NCBI GenBank assembly: GCA_025934915.1
Contig: JAICWG010000004.1
Location: forward strand, 1-64,000
Direction of reading: 5' to 3'
Length of the DNA stretch: 64,000 nt
Origin: Nitrospira sp.
GTDB lineage: Bacteria > Nitrospirota > Nitrospiria > Nitrospirales > Nitrospiraceae
A program made the translations under genes and the position numbers. Below are positions 41,246 through 49,609 of this stretch, piece after piece. The notes under the pieces are model-generated. The model was given only the letters and a program-made list of their open reading frames with translations. It searched no databases and was not told the DNA's origin. Positions within the stretch are counted from its first letter, which is position 1. The number at the start of each line of letters is the position of its first letter.

Positions 41246-42021
41246 AGGTTCTATGTATCGGGGACATCATGGGAGAGCCGGGCCGCCGGGCAGTCGCTCG
41301 GGCGGTGCCTCGACTGATCGCACAGCACCGTATTGATGCGGTCATCGCCAACGGTGAAAATTTGGCCGGAGGCTTCGGGGTTACGCCGGAGCTGGCCGAG
41401 GAACTGTTCGAAACGGGCATATCGGTCATCACGACCGGAAACCATGCCTGGGATAAGAAAGAAGCAGTCGATTATTTTTCTCGGGAGCCCCGCTTGTTGC
41501 GTCCGGCGAATTATCCGGCGGGGGTCCCGGGAAACGGGAGTGTCGTCATTGAGACCGCAGGCGGCGAGCGGCTGGCAGTCCTACAGCTAATGGGCCGGGT
41601 GTACATGCCGACGATCGATTGCCCGTTTCAGACGGCAAAACGCGAGTTGTCACGGTTGAAGCGGGAAACTTCCGCGATCGTGGTCGACATGCATGCGGAA
41701 GCCACCTCTGAAAAAATGGCCATGGGGCATTTCTTGGATGGGGAGGTGGTCGCTGTCGTCGGTACGCATACGCATGTGCAGACTGCCGATGAGCAAATCC
41801 TACCAAAGGGCACTGCGTACATCACGGATATCGGCATGACGGGACCGATCCATTCGGTGATCGGCGTCAAGAAAGAATTGGCGATCGAGAAATTTTTGAC
41901 CGCGATGCCGCGACGGTTTGAAGTCGCTTCGGGACCGTCCGTCTTTTGTGCGGTCCTGCTTGAGCTCGATCCTCGCTTGGGCAAGGCGGTCGCATTTGAA
42001 CGAATTCGCCTCATCGATTAG
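41242..42021 (+). CDS. ymdB: YmdB-family metallophosphoesterase
   Basis: A 259-residue TIGR00282-type phosphodiesterase. It has MKVLCIGDIMGEPGRRAV at the start (metal Asp), IANGENLAGGFGV, TTGNHAWDKKE, and VVGTHTHVQTADEQILP with its His ligands. In Bacillus this family affects biofilm and colony development and hydrolyses 2',3'- or 3',5'-cyclic nucleotides. It overlaps the rny stop by four bases, so the two are translationally coupled and may act together in RNA turnover (inference). Confidence 0.93.
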   Translation: MKVLCIGDIMGEPGRRAVARAVPRLIAQHRIDAVIANGENLAGGFGVTPELAEELFETGISVITTGNHAWDKKEAVDYFSREPRLLRPANYPAGVPGNGSVVIETAGGERLAVLQLMGRVYMPTIDCPFQTAKRELSRLKRETSAIVVDMHAEATSEKMAMGHFLDGEVVAVVGTHTHVQTADEQILPKGTAYITDIGMTGPIHSVIGVKKELAIEKFLTAMPRRFEVASGPSVFCAVLLELDPRLGKAVAFERIRLID

Positions 42022-42081
42022 GTGGAGACGCTGCAATAGGTTGTGAGCCCTGTACCACATCAACCTCGCAGCGATCGATAA

Positions 42082-43494
42082 GTGTCGTGCGAGCTTCAAA
42101 GGAAAGGACACACGACTACGTACTCTCGCCCGTCTCTTTCTCCTTCCGAGTCGACATCGAGACAAGTCCTCACCGTCTCGGAACTGACCACTATGGTTCG
42201 GGTTTCCCTTGAAACTGACTTTGCCGAGGTGTGGCTTGAAGGGGAAATTTCGAACCTGCATGCACCGGCGTCCGGACATCTCTACTGTACACTCAAGGAC
42301 CAGACGAGCCAGATTCGAGCGGTGATCTTCCGTTCGGCGGCCGTTCGTTTGCGGTTCGGCCTGGAGGAGGGGCTGCATGTCGTCGTGCGAGGGCGATTAT
42401 CCGTGTATGAGCCACGTGGAGAGTACCAGATCATTCTCGATCATCTCGAACCCAAAGGGCGAGGGGCCCTCCAGTTGGCGTTTGAGCAACTGAAGCGTCG
42501 CTTGGAGGACGAAGGTCTCTTCGATAGAGAGGGCAAGCAATCATTACCGGCGTTCCCTCAGACCGTCGGAATCGTGACCTCGCCGACCGGGGCGGCGGTT
42601 CGAGATCTGATCACCGTGTTGCACCGTCGCTGTCCTATCTTGAGCATCATCATCGCGCCTGTACAGGTGCAAGGGCCTGGAGCGGCTGAACAGATCACAA
42701 CCGCCATTCAGTCATTGAACAGACTGGATGTGGTCGATGTCATGATCATCGGGCGGGGCGGTGGCTCCTTGGAAGATCTGTGGAGCTTCAACGACGAAGC
42801 CGTCGTACGAGCCATCGCCGCGTCACGGGTCCCCATCGTATCGGCTGTGGGACATGAGACGGATGTGACACTGGCCGACTTTGCGGCAGACGTACGGGCC
42901 TCAACACCGTCCGCTGCAGCGGAAATGGTCGCCCCAGTATTGACGGAGATGGTTAAGCGACTGGGCATGCTCACCGCTCGCTGTCGGCAAACTATGAGAT
43001 CGCGATGTCTGGAGCAGCATCAGCGACTTGATCTTCTGCTTGCCCATATGGACAACATTAGGTTTAGGGTTCTCAAAGAAGCTCAACGGGTGGATGTCGC
43101 CGTGGCAGGCATGCGAGAAGCAGTCCGCGCACAGCTGAGGCAAGCGATGGTGAATGCGCAAACATGGACGCAAGCGCTGATGTCGAAAAGTCCGGCGCAC
43201 CAAGTTCGTCGCGATTTGGTGATCGTTCCACAGTTGCGGTCGCGTTTGATCGCTGCTGTGAACCATGGCCTCAAGCAAAAGGCCGAGCACACCCGTGCCT
43301 ATCTGGGCCGATTCAACGGGCTGAGCCCACTTGCGATTCTGGATCGGGGTTATGGGATTCTCGAGACGGTGCCTGGACGTCGGATCATTCTGAATGCCGG
43401 ACAGGTCTCCGTCGGTGAGGAGATCCTGGCACGTCTCGCCCGAGGCCAAATCCGATGTACTGTGGAGGAAGTCATGTTGGATCCATCGGTTTAA
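42082..43494 (+). CDS. xseA: Exodeoxyribonuclease VII large subunit
   Basis: XseA, 470 residues. It has the N-terminal OB fold (VWLEGEISNLHAPASGHLYC ... LKDQTSQIRAVIFR) that binds single-stranded DNA, then the catalytic core with VGIVTSPTGAAVRDLITVL, IIGRGGGSLEDLWSFNDE and SAVGHETDVTLADFAADVRA, followed by a coiled coil and a C-terminal segment ending before the XseB-binding region. The GTG at 42082 is the best available start; about 25 variable residues precede the OB fold. xseB lies 56 bases downstream. Confidence 0.93.
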   Translation: MSCELQRKGHTTTYSRPSLSPSESTSRQVLTVSELTTMVRVSLETDFAEVWLEGEISNLHAPASGHLYCTLKDQTSQIRAVIFRSAAVRLRFGLEEGLHVVVRGRLSVYEPRGEYQIILDHLEPKGRGALQLAFEQLKRRLEDEGLFDREGKQSLPAFPQTVGIVTSPTGAAVRDLITVLHRRCPILSIIIAPVQVQGPGAAEQITTAIQSLNRLDVVDVMIIGRGGGSLEDLWSFNDEAVVRAIAASRVPIVSAVGHETDVTLADFAADVRASTPSAAAEMVAPVLTEMVKRLGMLTARCRQTMRSRCLEQHQRLDLLLAHMDNIRFRVLKEAQRVDVAVAGMREAVRAQLRQAMVNAQTWTQALMSKSPAHQVRRDLVIVPQLRSRLIAAVNHGLKQKAEHTRAYLGRFNGLSPLAILDRGYGILETVPGRRIILNAGQVSVGEEILARLARGQIRCTVEEVMLDPSV

Positions 43495-43550
43495 AAGCCG
43501 GTGGAGACTTCGTTATAATGGGCTGCGTGTCGGCGTAGAAGGAGATTGCT

Positions 43551-43808
43551 GTGGCTGGAGTGAAGTTTGAACAAGCAATGGCTAGACTAGAAGTCATCGT
43601 GGGTGAATTAGAGAAGGGAGATCTGCCACTCGATGAATCGCTAAAGATCTTTGAGGAAGGCATCCGGCTGTCCAAGAATTGTCTAAAAGTATTGGAAGAG
43701 GCTGAACGGAAAGTCGAGGTGCTCGTTCAGGACAAGAACGGAAAGAAACAGTTACGTGCCTTCATGTCCGATGACAGTGATGTACTGGAATCCGCTGGAG
43801 ACTCATAA
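43551..43808 (+). CDS. xseB: Exodeoxyribonuclease VII small subunit
   Basis: XseB, 85 residues, made of two helices: KFEQAMARLEVIVGELEKGD and LPLDESLKIFEEGIRLSKNC, then LKVLEEAERKVEVL. Several copies coat the XseA coiled coil. The start is a GTG at 43551 with AAGGAGA upstream. A good -10 box, TATAAT at 43513-43518, suggests that xseB also has its own promoter. Confidence 0.93.
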   Translation: MAGVKFEQAMARLEVIVGELEKGDLPLDESLKIFEEGIRLSKNCLKVLEEAERKVEVLVQDKNGKKQLRAFMSDDSDVLESAGDS

Positions 43809-43862
43809 CAAGTCGCTCTTCTGATTATCGTTCATGTCTGGACTTTCCCTCTTTCGATTCTC

Positions 43863-44633
43863 ATGGGTACGAACAGACGACGCGGTAGGGATCGTTGTGA
43901 CCATGTGCTGACGGTTCAGGGTTTAGCGCAGAGCCGGGATGCTGCCGTCCGGATGATTCTTGCGGGTAAGGTCAAGAGCAACGGAGCGATCGTCGATAAG
44001 CCGTCCAGAGTGATTCCCATCGATGCGGTCATCGAGATTGTCGGAGAGAGCAAGCCGTTCGTCAGCCGAGGCGGCGAAAAACTGGAGGCGGCCCTGGACT
44101 CCGGCTCGATTGACCCTCAAGGACTGACTTGTCTCGATGTCGGGTGCTCGACCGGAGGATTCACCGACTGTTTACTCCAAAGGGGAGCTGCGAGGGTCTA
44201 TGCGGTTGACGTGGGTTATGGTCAGTTCGATTGGCGGCTCCGGCAAGACCCACGCGTCGTGCTGATTGAGCGGACCAACATCCGCTATATACCTCCTTCT
44301 GCCGTTCCGGAGTCGGTTGATCTGGCTGTCATTGATGTCTCATTTATCTCGTTGACAAAGGTGCTTCCGCCCATTACGCAATTCCTCCGTTCTCCGGCCC
44401 GCGTCGTCGCCTTGATCAAACCACAGTTTGAAGTGGGAAAGGGGCAAGTGGGTCGGGGGGGCGTCGTGCGTGACGACGCACAGCGAGAGGAGGCTGCTCA
44501 GAGAGTCGTAGAGTTTGCGGAGAAAATGGGACTGCGGACAATGAGCACCGTTGCTTCCCCGATCAAAGGGAAAAAGGGCAATCAGGAAATATTAGCAATC
44601 TTTGAGTACAACACCTCGTTTCATGGTATGTAA
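43863..44633 (+). CDS. TlyA-family rRNA (cytidine-2'-O)-methyltransferase
   Basis: A 256-residue protein. The N-terminal S4 RNA-binding domain (VLTVQGLAQSRDAAVRMILA, GKVKSNGAIVDKPS) is followed by a FtsJ-like methyltransferase with SAM motif LDVGCSTGGFTDCLLQ and DLAVIDVSFISLTKVLPPI. TlyA relatives 2'-O-methylate 16S and 23S rRNA and in some species have hemolysin-like effects. The upstream spacing from xseB is 54 bases, consistent with one transcript. The usual ispA/dxs genes between xseB and tlyA are absent here. Confidence 0.92.
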   Translation: MGTNRRRGRDRCDHVLTVQGLAQSRDAAVRMILAGKVKSNGAIVDKPSRVIPIDAVIEIVGESKPFVSRGGEKLEAALDSGSIDPQGLTCLDVGCSTGGFTDCLLQRGAARVYAVDVGYGQFDWRLRQDPRVVLIERTNIRYIPPSAVPESVDLAVIDVSFISLTKVLPPITQFLRSPARVVALIKPQFEVGKGQVGRGGVVRDDAQREEAAQRVVEFAEKMGLRTMSTVASPIKGKKGNQEILAIFEYNTSFHGM

Positions 44634-44672
44634 GGGGTGTCGGAACTGTTGAGCGTTCATTCAGGAGGGCCA

Positions 44673-45596
44673 ATGAAAGTACTCGTGACGGGCGGCGCAG
44701 GGTTTATCGGGTCTCATGTGGTGGACCGACTCGTTGAAGAGGGGCATCAAGTCGTCATCGTCGACAATCTGGCAACTGGAAAGCGGAAGAACGTCAACCG
44801 TGCGGCGAGTCTCTACAAAACCGACATTACCAGCCGGCGTCTTGAACGGGTTTTTCGCAATGAACGGCCCAACATTGTCCTCCACCTTGCGGCTCAGATC
44901 AGTGTCCGCCGTTCGGTAGACGATCCGGTGTTCGATGCGCAGGTCAACGTCTTGGGAACCATGAACGTGTTACAACAAGCGGTTCGGTATGGTTGTCGCA
45001 AGGTCGTATTCTCCTCGTCCGGTGGAGCGATTTACGGGGAACAGGAAACATTTCCGGCCGCGGAATCTCACGCCACCAACCCACTCTCACCCTATGGCAT
45101 CAGTAAACTGTGCGGTGAACATTACTTGTCCTACTTCCAGCGGACAAGCGGAATTCCTGTCGTCAGCCTCCGGTACGCCAACGTGTATGGGCCGAGACAG
45201 GATCCCGAGGGAGAAGCAGGAGTCATTGCCATCTTCATCCAAAAGATGTTGAACAGCGAGCAGCCCATTATTAATGGAAACGGACGTCAAACGCGTGATT
45301 TTGTGTTCGTCGACGATGTGGCAGAAGCCAATCTGGCTGCCATGGGGCAGAATGCGCACGGAGTGTACAACGTCGGAACCGGTACCGAGACATCCGTCAA
45401 TGAGTTGTTCCGGATGCTTGCCGGTCTGACCGCTTCGAGCGCCAAGGAGGTTCATGGCCCGGCCAAAGCCGGCGAACAGATTCGCAGTGTGGTTGACCCC
45501 TCGAGGATCAAACAAGAACTAGGATGGGAGGTCAAGGTGGACCTCGCTGAGGGGTTGAAGCAGACCGTCGAATTTTTTCAGGGAAAAAGCAGGTAG
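44673..45596 (+). CDS. NAD-dependent sugar-nucleotide epimerase/dehydratase
   Basis: A 307-residue extended short-chain dehydrogenase of the UDP-glucose 4-epimerase (GalE-like) group. The NAD loop VLVTGGAGFIGSHVVDRL starts at residue 3. HLAAQISVRRSVDDP, VFSSSGGAIYG and the catalytic SPYGISKLCGEHY (Tyr-x-x-x-Lys) are intact, with SLRYANVYGPRQ after it. Probable substrates are UDP-glucose/galactose or their N-acetyl forms, for surface polysaccharide. ATG 44673 has AGGAGG upstream; an earlier start would add 12 unconserved residues. Confidence 0.9.
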   Translation: MKVLVTGGAGFIGSHVVDRLVEEGHQVVIVDNLATGKRKNVNRAASLYKTDITSRRLERVFRNERPNIVLHLAAQISVRRSVDDPVFDAQVNVLGTMNVLQQAVRYGCRKVVFSSSGGAIYGEQETFPAAESHATNPLSPYGISKLCGEHYLSYFQRTSGIPVVSLRYANVYGPRQDPEGEAGVIAIFIQKMLNSEQPIINGNGRQTRDFVFVDDVAEANLAAMGQNAHGVYNVGTGTETSVNELFRMLAGLTASSAKEVHGPAKAGEQIRSVVDPSRIKQELGWEVKVDLAEGLKQTVEFFQGKSR

Positions 45597-45687
45597 CCCG
45601 CGCCTATGAGACCAATCTCTAGTTGAACCACGGACAAGGCCTGCAGCTTTCAACCGCCGGCGTTTCTCGCGGCAGTATCTGAGTGAA

Positions 45688-46008
45688 TCAGTATCGGGGA
45701 ACTGCCTCATCCACTTGGATAGACCAAGCATCGATTCCGCCGATCAGGTTCTTCACGTTTGAAAACCCTTGCTGTAACAAAAACCCTGTCGCGTCTCCGC
45801 TTCGCATCCCATGATGGCAGTAGGCGATAATCTCGGCATTCCTGTCCAACTTGGAGAGGGAGTTGGGCAGCGTGCCGAGCGGAATGAGGACGGAGTTGTC
45901 CAGCTTGGCGAGTTGGTTTTCCCAAGGCTCTCGTACATCCAGAAGCACCAATTTGTCCCCGTTATCGATTCGGGCCTTCAATTCTTTGGGTGTAATGACA
46001 AAGCTCAT
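45688..46008 (-). CDS. Rhodanese-like sulfurtransferase
   Basis: A 106-residue single rhodanese domain with LVLLDVREPWEN at the start and the active-site loop YCHHGMRSG, whose Cys would carry the persulfide. The short CHHGMRS loop fits the GlpE/thiosulfate or sulfur-carrier type. It lies between the epimerase (convergent) and aat, with about 110 bases on the aat side. Its specific sulfur donor and acceptor are unknown. Confidence 0.92.
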   Translation of the reverse strand: MSFVITPKELKARIDNGDKLVLLDVREPWENQLAKLDNSVLIPLGTLPNSLSKLDRNAEIIAYCHHGMRSGDATGFLLQQGFSNVKNLIGGIDAWSIQVDEAVPRY

Positions 46009-46116
46009 GTGACGTCCTCCTCATAGCCGGGACAAATCATAAGCGACAGAGGAAAAGGCTGTCAAATGCGGTTCGCCATGCAAGGGGCGACGCGTCGATC
46101 GTGCTCCTTCTATGAC

Positions 46117-46809
46117 TCACACCGTTTCGAACGTCCATCGTCCCTGTCGGTCGGGAAGAGTGAGCGCCTGGTTGAGATGTTTGATGAAGTCAGACCGTGG
46201 AATCTCTTCCGCGCCGAACCGGCTGACATGAGGCGAGAATTGTTGGCAGTCGATGAGGTGGAAGTTCCAGGCCTGAAGCTGCTTAACGAGCCGCACGAGC
46301 GCCACTTTCGATGCATCATCGACTCTGGTAAACATCGACTCGGCAAAGAAGGCGCCTCCGATCGCCACGCCATACAGTCCGCCGACCAGACGACCGTCCT
46401 GCCATGTCTCGACGGAATGGGCATAGCCGAGTTCGTGTAAGCGTGTGTAGGCGTCCAGCATTTCAACCGTGATCCACGTTCCTCCTCCGGGATACTGCGG
46501 GCGAGGCCCTGCGCACTGTTCCATGATAGTTCGAAAGCTGGTATCGAGCGTGACGGTGAACACATCAGGGCGAAGGCGTCGCTTGAGACTGCGCGAGACA
46601 TGGAGCTTGTTGGGAAACAACACGGCGCGAGGATCCGGCGACCACCAAAGAATGGGCTGATCGTCGTCGTACCAGGGAAAGATGCCCTGTCGATAGGCTT
46701 CGAGTAACCGCTCCGGACGGAGATCGCCTCCTACCGCGAGGAGGCCTTCAGAGGATGCCCGATCAACCGGAGGAAAACGAAGATCGTGCCGATTCAAGTG
46801 AAACATCAC
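46117..46809 (-). CDS. aat: Leucyl/phenylalanyl-tRNA-protein transferase
   Basis: Aat, 230 residues. It adds Leu or Phe to N-terminal Arg/Lys of proteins, marking them for ClpAP (N-degron pathway). Family motifs: FPWYDDDQPILWWSPDPRA near 44-62, SIVETWQDGRLVGGLYGVAI-like segment (SVETWQDGRLVGG), FFAESMFTRVDDASKVAL and LIDCQQFSPHVSRFGAEEIP. Length is normal. ClpS/ClpA are not in the window. It lies downstream of the exported protein of the ECF module, 60 bases away, so read-through is possible. Confidence 0.95.
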   Translation of the reverse strand: MMFHLNRHDLRFPPVDRASSEGLLAVGGDLRPERLLEAYRQGIFPWYDDDQPILWWSPDPRAVLFPNKLHVSRSLKRRLRPDVFTVTLDTSFRTIMEQCAGPRPQYPGGGTWITVEMLDAYTRLHELGYAHSVETWQDGRLVGGLYGVAIGGAFFAESMFTRVDDASKVALVRLVKQLQAWNFHLIDCQQFSPHVSRFGAEEIPRSDFIKHLNQALTLPDRQGRWTFETV

Positions 46810-46869
46810 GACATACGATCCTCGACACGGCGCAAAAAGATTATGCCGGGATGAGCCTGATCTCAGCCT

Positions 46870-48576
46870 TCATCCTTTAGGCTGCTGTGCCGAGGCCAGG
46901 ATAGGCCGAAACATCGGATCGGCATCGAGTACGGCCTTCAGTAATTCGCTATGGAGGAAATAACGCCAGACCTCATCATCTTTTGTCGGGATTTCGTCAA
47001 ACCAACGTTTGGCCTCGGTGAGATGTCGTAGCATCTGACTCTTATCCCCATAGTTCGGCATGAAAATCATGCTGTAGGCCATGGTGTATTCCGCGAGAAA
47101 CTTGTCGAGCGGCAGCTCGGCGATGGCCGATGAGGCGTGAGCGTCCTCGTACGCTCGGACACTGTCCAGGTCGTGCAACCTCCTGTTCCACGCCACCTTG
47201 TTGATACGTGACCAGGCCAGCTGCACCAGCGCCTCGGCTCTGGGCGTCGGTCGATCGGGCGGGATGTCTTTGATGAGGGCTTCGAACGTCTCGATCATCG
47301 GAAGCTGGTCATTGTTCCAGCGATAGGCCATGCCGAGCCGGAAACGGGTATCCAACTGCTCAGGACGGGTTTTCGACAAAGTTTCCAGTGCCGGCAATAG
47401 TCGGTACAGGAAGTCGGCCGATGTCGGCTGCGAGAAGCCTCCCATCTCCATCGTATACGCAAGGTCGACGCGACCGGCGGCTGCATAGACATTCCAATAA
47501 AATTCGTTGACGGTCAGAGAAAGCGCCGGATCCTTAACAGTCAGATTATGGCCTTTGGCGGCTTCGCGAAGCAGTACTGCATAGAGATTTCTGGTCAGGA
47601 CCGTCAGCGCATCGACCTGATGCGGGTCGATGATCAGGATGCGATTGAGCATGGCGACGCGATCGCGTAATTCAGGAAACGCAGCGGCTTGTGCTGCTGC
47701 AGCGGTCAAGAGTCCCGGTTGATCGTCGGGACCCCACCAGACAAGCGAGTCAGGAAGCGCCCGGCTCGTTTCGGTTATGAACGGAATTCTGTCCGCTACC
47801 ATTCCCGGTGCTTCAGGCTTGGCTTTCACGGGCAGATGACAGACGGCCGAGTCTCGCGGAAAGCCGTATTTTTTGAGCCCAGTGAAGACCACCCATTGAG
47901 TCGTGATGGATTTTATGGCGCGTCGCTCTCGTTTGATCGTATTCGTCCAGTGGACGGTGCCGGGCCCGTACGTTACCGGTGACGAGAGTGGGTCATGATA
48001 GTGGACAGTCAGGTCAACCAGCGTGGTCGGAACGCTGACGATTCTGTCTTTTGGTTTTAATCGGAATGATCCATTCGGAATCGAGCGGCTGTTTGCCACC
48101 GTGAGATGAAGGCCGGTTCCTGGCGGCGACATTCCGAGGGCGTCCATGACAAAGGCTGAGGCTTGAGTACGGGGGAGATCATCTCCGTAAAATACCAGCG
48201 ACCCTGTGCTGGGCCAGAGGATATTCATCCCAATATCAGATCGCTTCAAGACTGGAACATGGCCGGCAGTCAGTTCCTGCCAACAACCCTCATATGAGGT
48301 CTCAGTTGCCGAAGGATTCGGAGAGCTGGCCGGCTGCACCGTCAAGAGTTTGTATTGGCACGCGAAGTCCAGCTGTCCAGTGGTGATCTTGTCGCCTTTG
48401 GCGATGGCTTCGGCATATCGAAGGGCCGTGTCGATGGCGGCCTTGTGGGGGACCTTGTTGTCCGTGGCCTTCTGAGGAGATTTGGACGCCGCAGTCGTAA
48501 GATCGGGCAAGGTCGCCTCAACGGCCGTGAGCAGTCCCGAGAGGAATAGAATTCCAAGCAATAGGTTCTTATTCAT
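46870..48576 (-). CDS. Large exported protein of unknown function
   Basis: A 568-residue protein with a signal peptide (MNKNLLLGILFLSGLLTAVE). A linker rich in Ser/Thr/Pro follows, then a mixed alpha/beta domain with four Cys (about 90-270), then an alpha-helical C-terminal half (about 300-560) resembling TPR-like repeats (for example ALVQLAWSRINKVAWNRRLH). No family was recognised. It is 35 bases downstream of the anti-sigma gene, so it probably belongs to the ECF regulon or operon and acts in the envelope. Confidence 0.7.
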   Translation of the reverse strand: MNKNLLLGILFLSGLLTAVEATLPDLTTAASKSPQKATDNKVPHKAAIDTALRYAEAIAKGDKITTGQLDFACQYKLLTVQPASSPNPSATETSYEGCWQELTAGHVPVLKRSDIGMNILWPSTGSLVFYGDDLPRTQASAFVMDALGMSPPGTGLHLTVANSRSIPNGSFRLKPKDRIVSVPTTLVDLTVHYHDPLSSPVTYGPGTVHWTNTIKRERRAIKSITTQWVVFTGLKKYGFPRDSAVCHLPVKAKPEAPGMVADRIPFITETSRALPDSLVWWGPDDQPGLLTAAAAQAAAFPELRDRVAMLNRILIIDPHQVDALTVLTRNLYAVLLREAAKGHNLTVKDPALSLTVNEFYWNVYAAAGRVDLAYTMEMGGFSQPTSADFLYRLLPALETLSKTRPEQLDTRFRLGMAYRWNNDQLPMIETFEALIKDIPPDRPTPRAEALVQLAWSRINKVAWNRRLHDLDSVRAYEDAHASSAIAELPLDKFLAEYTMAYSMIFMPNYGDKSQMLRHLTEAKRWFDEIPTKDDEVWRYFLHSELLKAVLDADPMFRPILASAQQPKG

Positions 48577-48611
48577 GATGCAACAGACTCACATGTTGTG
48601 GGTTATTCAGA

Positions 48612-48908
48612 TTAGGCGGTTTTCAGAATCTTCGCGCGCATCAATGCGCGGTCGGCAGTCGATAAAGTCGGCGCCGGGCGGTGGCGACAGAGCGACACGA
48701 TTTGACGCAACGATGTCACGAAGGTTTCACAATGTGGACAAGCGCCCAGATGTCGACGAATTTCTTGGCAAATACTCGAAGAAAGCTCGTCATCGATATA
48801 AGCGGACAACCGGCGAAGGATGCGCAGGCACCGGCTTTTCCCATGAGCATGTCGGTGCCGAATCGCTAAGGAACCCCGGCGCCGCTTGGGAGCGCTACGT
48901 TTTACCAT
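48612..48908 (-). CDS. Zinc-finger anti-sigma factor
   Basis: A 98-residue basic protein with a zf-HC2 motif, the His-x3-Cys-x2-Cys of HLGACPHC preceded by a Cys at CLRILRRLSAYIDDEL. Such domains bind zinc and hold ECF sigma factors; redox or envelope stress can release them. It has no obvious membrane helix, so it is a soluble type. It starts at ATG 48908, overlapping the sigma gene by 14 bases, which supports the cognate pairing. An in-frame start 84 bases upstream is judged unlikely. Confidence 0.85.
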   Translation of the reverse strand: MVKRSAPKRRRGSLAIRHRHAHGKSRCLRILRRLSAYIDDELSSSICQEIRRHLGACPHCETFVTSLRQIVSLCRHRPAPTLSTADRALMRAKILKTA

Positions 48909-49548
48909 GTGGATCAGTCCCTCCGCTACCAGGTGAATCGTGGTCGTTGGGCGCTTCACCGAGGCCTCTCGCGCTGAGTTCACGGCGCACAAACAGTCGG
49001 GCCCGGTGCAGGCGCGATTTCACCGCACGTTCGTTCAAGCCCATGACGGCTCCGATCTCCTTGGCGCTTAACCCTTCCATGTCACGAAGCACCAAGACCA
49101 TTTTATACTTCTTCGGCAACTGGTTGATTGCGTCATCGAGCGCTTGCCGCAATTGTTTATTTTGGAGCGCGGCCTCCGGGCTGAGTCCATCGATCGGAAT
49201 CTGCAAACGGAACTCACCGTCGGACGAGGGGACGAATTCCTCGAGGGACAACTCTCGTTCCGGGGCTCCTTTTCGTCTGCGCCGCATGCGCAGGCATGCC
49301 CGGGAGGCGATGGTATAGAGCCACGTCGAAATCCGGGCGTCACCCCGAAATTTGTCGAAACCCCGATACGCATTCAAAAAGGTCTCCTGTACCAAATCTT
49401 TTGCAGCCTCCGGTTCACCGCACAAACGATGAGCGAAGCGATACATGAGGTCTACGTGGTCCTTGTATAGCGTATCAAAATTTTTAGCGGATTGGGGAGC
49501 ACTCGAGGACGAGGCCGGCGAGCGGCGAATGGCGGATGAGGTGCTCAT
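48895..49548 (-). CDS. ECF-family RNA polymerase sigma factor
   Basis: A 217-residue RpoE-like sigma factor. Region 2 (YKDHVDLMYRFAHRLCGEPE ... DLVQETFLNAYRGFDKF, RISTWLYTIASRACLRM) binds core enzyme and -10 DNA. Region 4 (QLPKKYKMVLVLRDMEGLSA, GLNERAVKSRLHRARLFVRR) binds -35 DNA. A low-complexity Ser/Ala N-terminal tail of about 22 residues is unusual. It overlaps the zinc-finger anti-sigma gene and follows the lipoprotein gene with 61 bases between them, all on one strand. Confidence 0.93.
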   Translation of the reverse strand: MSTSSAIRRSPASSSSAPQSAKNFDTLYKDHVDLMYRFAHRLCGEPEAAKDLVQETFLNAYRGFDKFRGDARISTWLYTIASRACLRMRRRRKGAPERELSLEEFVPSSDGEFRLQIPIDGLSPEAALQNKQLRQALDDAINQLPKKYKMVLVLRDMEGLSAKEIGAVMGLNERAVKSRLHRARLFVRRELSARGLGEAPNDHDSPGSGGTDPHGKT

Positions 49549-49609
49549 ACGTAGCGCAGTCTACGAGGGGATTGAAAAGAGAGTCAAGACAAAGACGGGA
49601 GATCAAGAG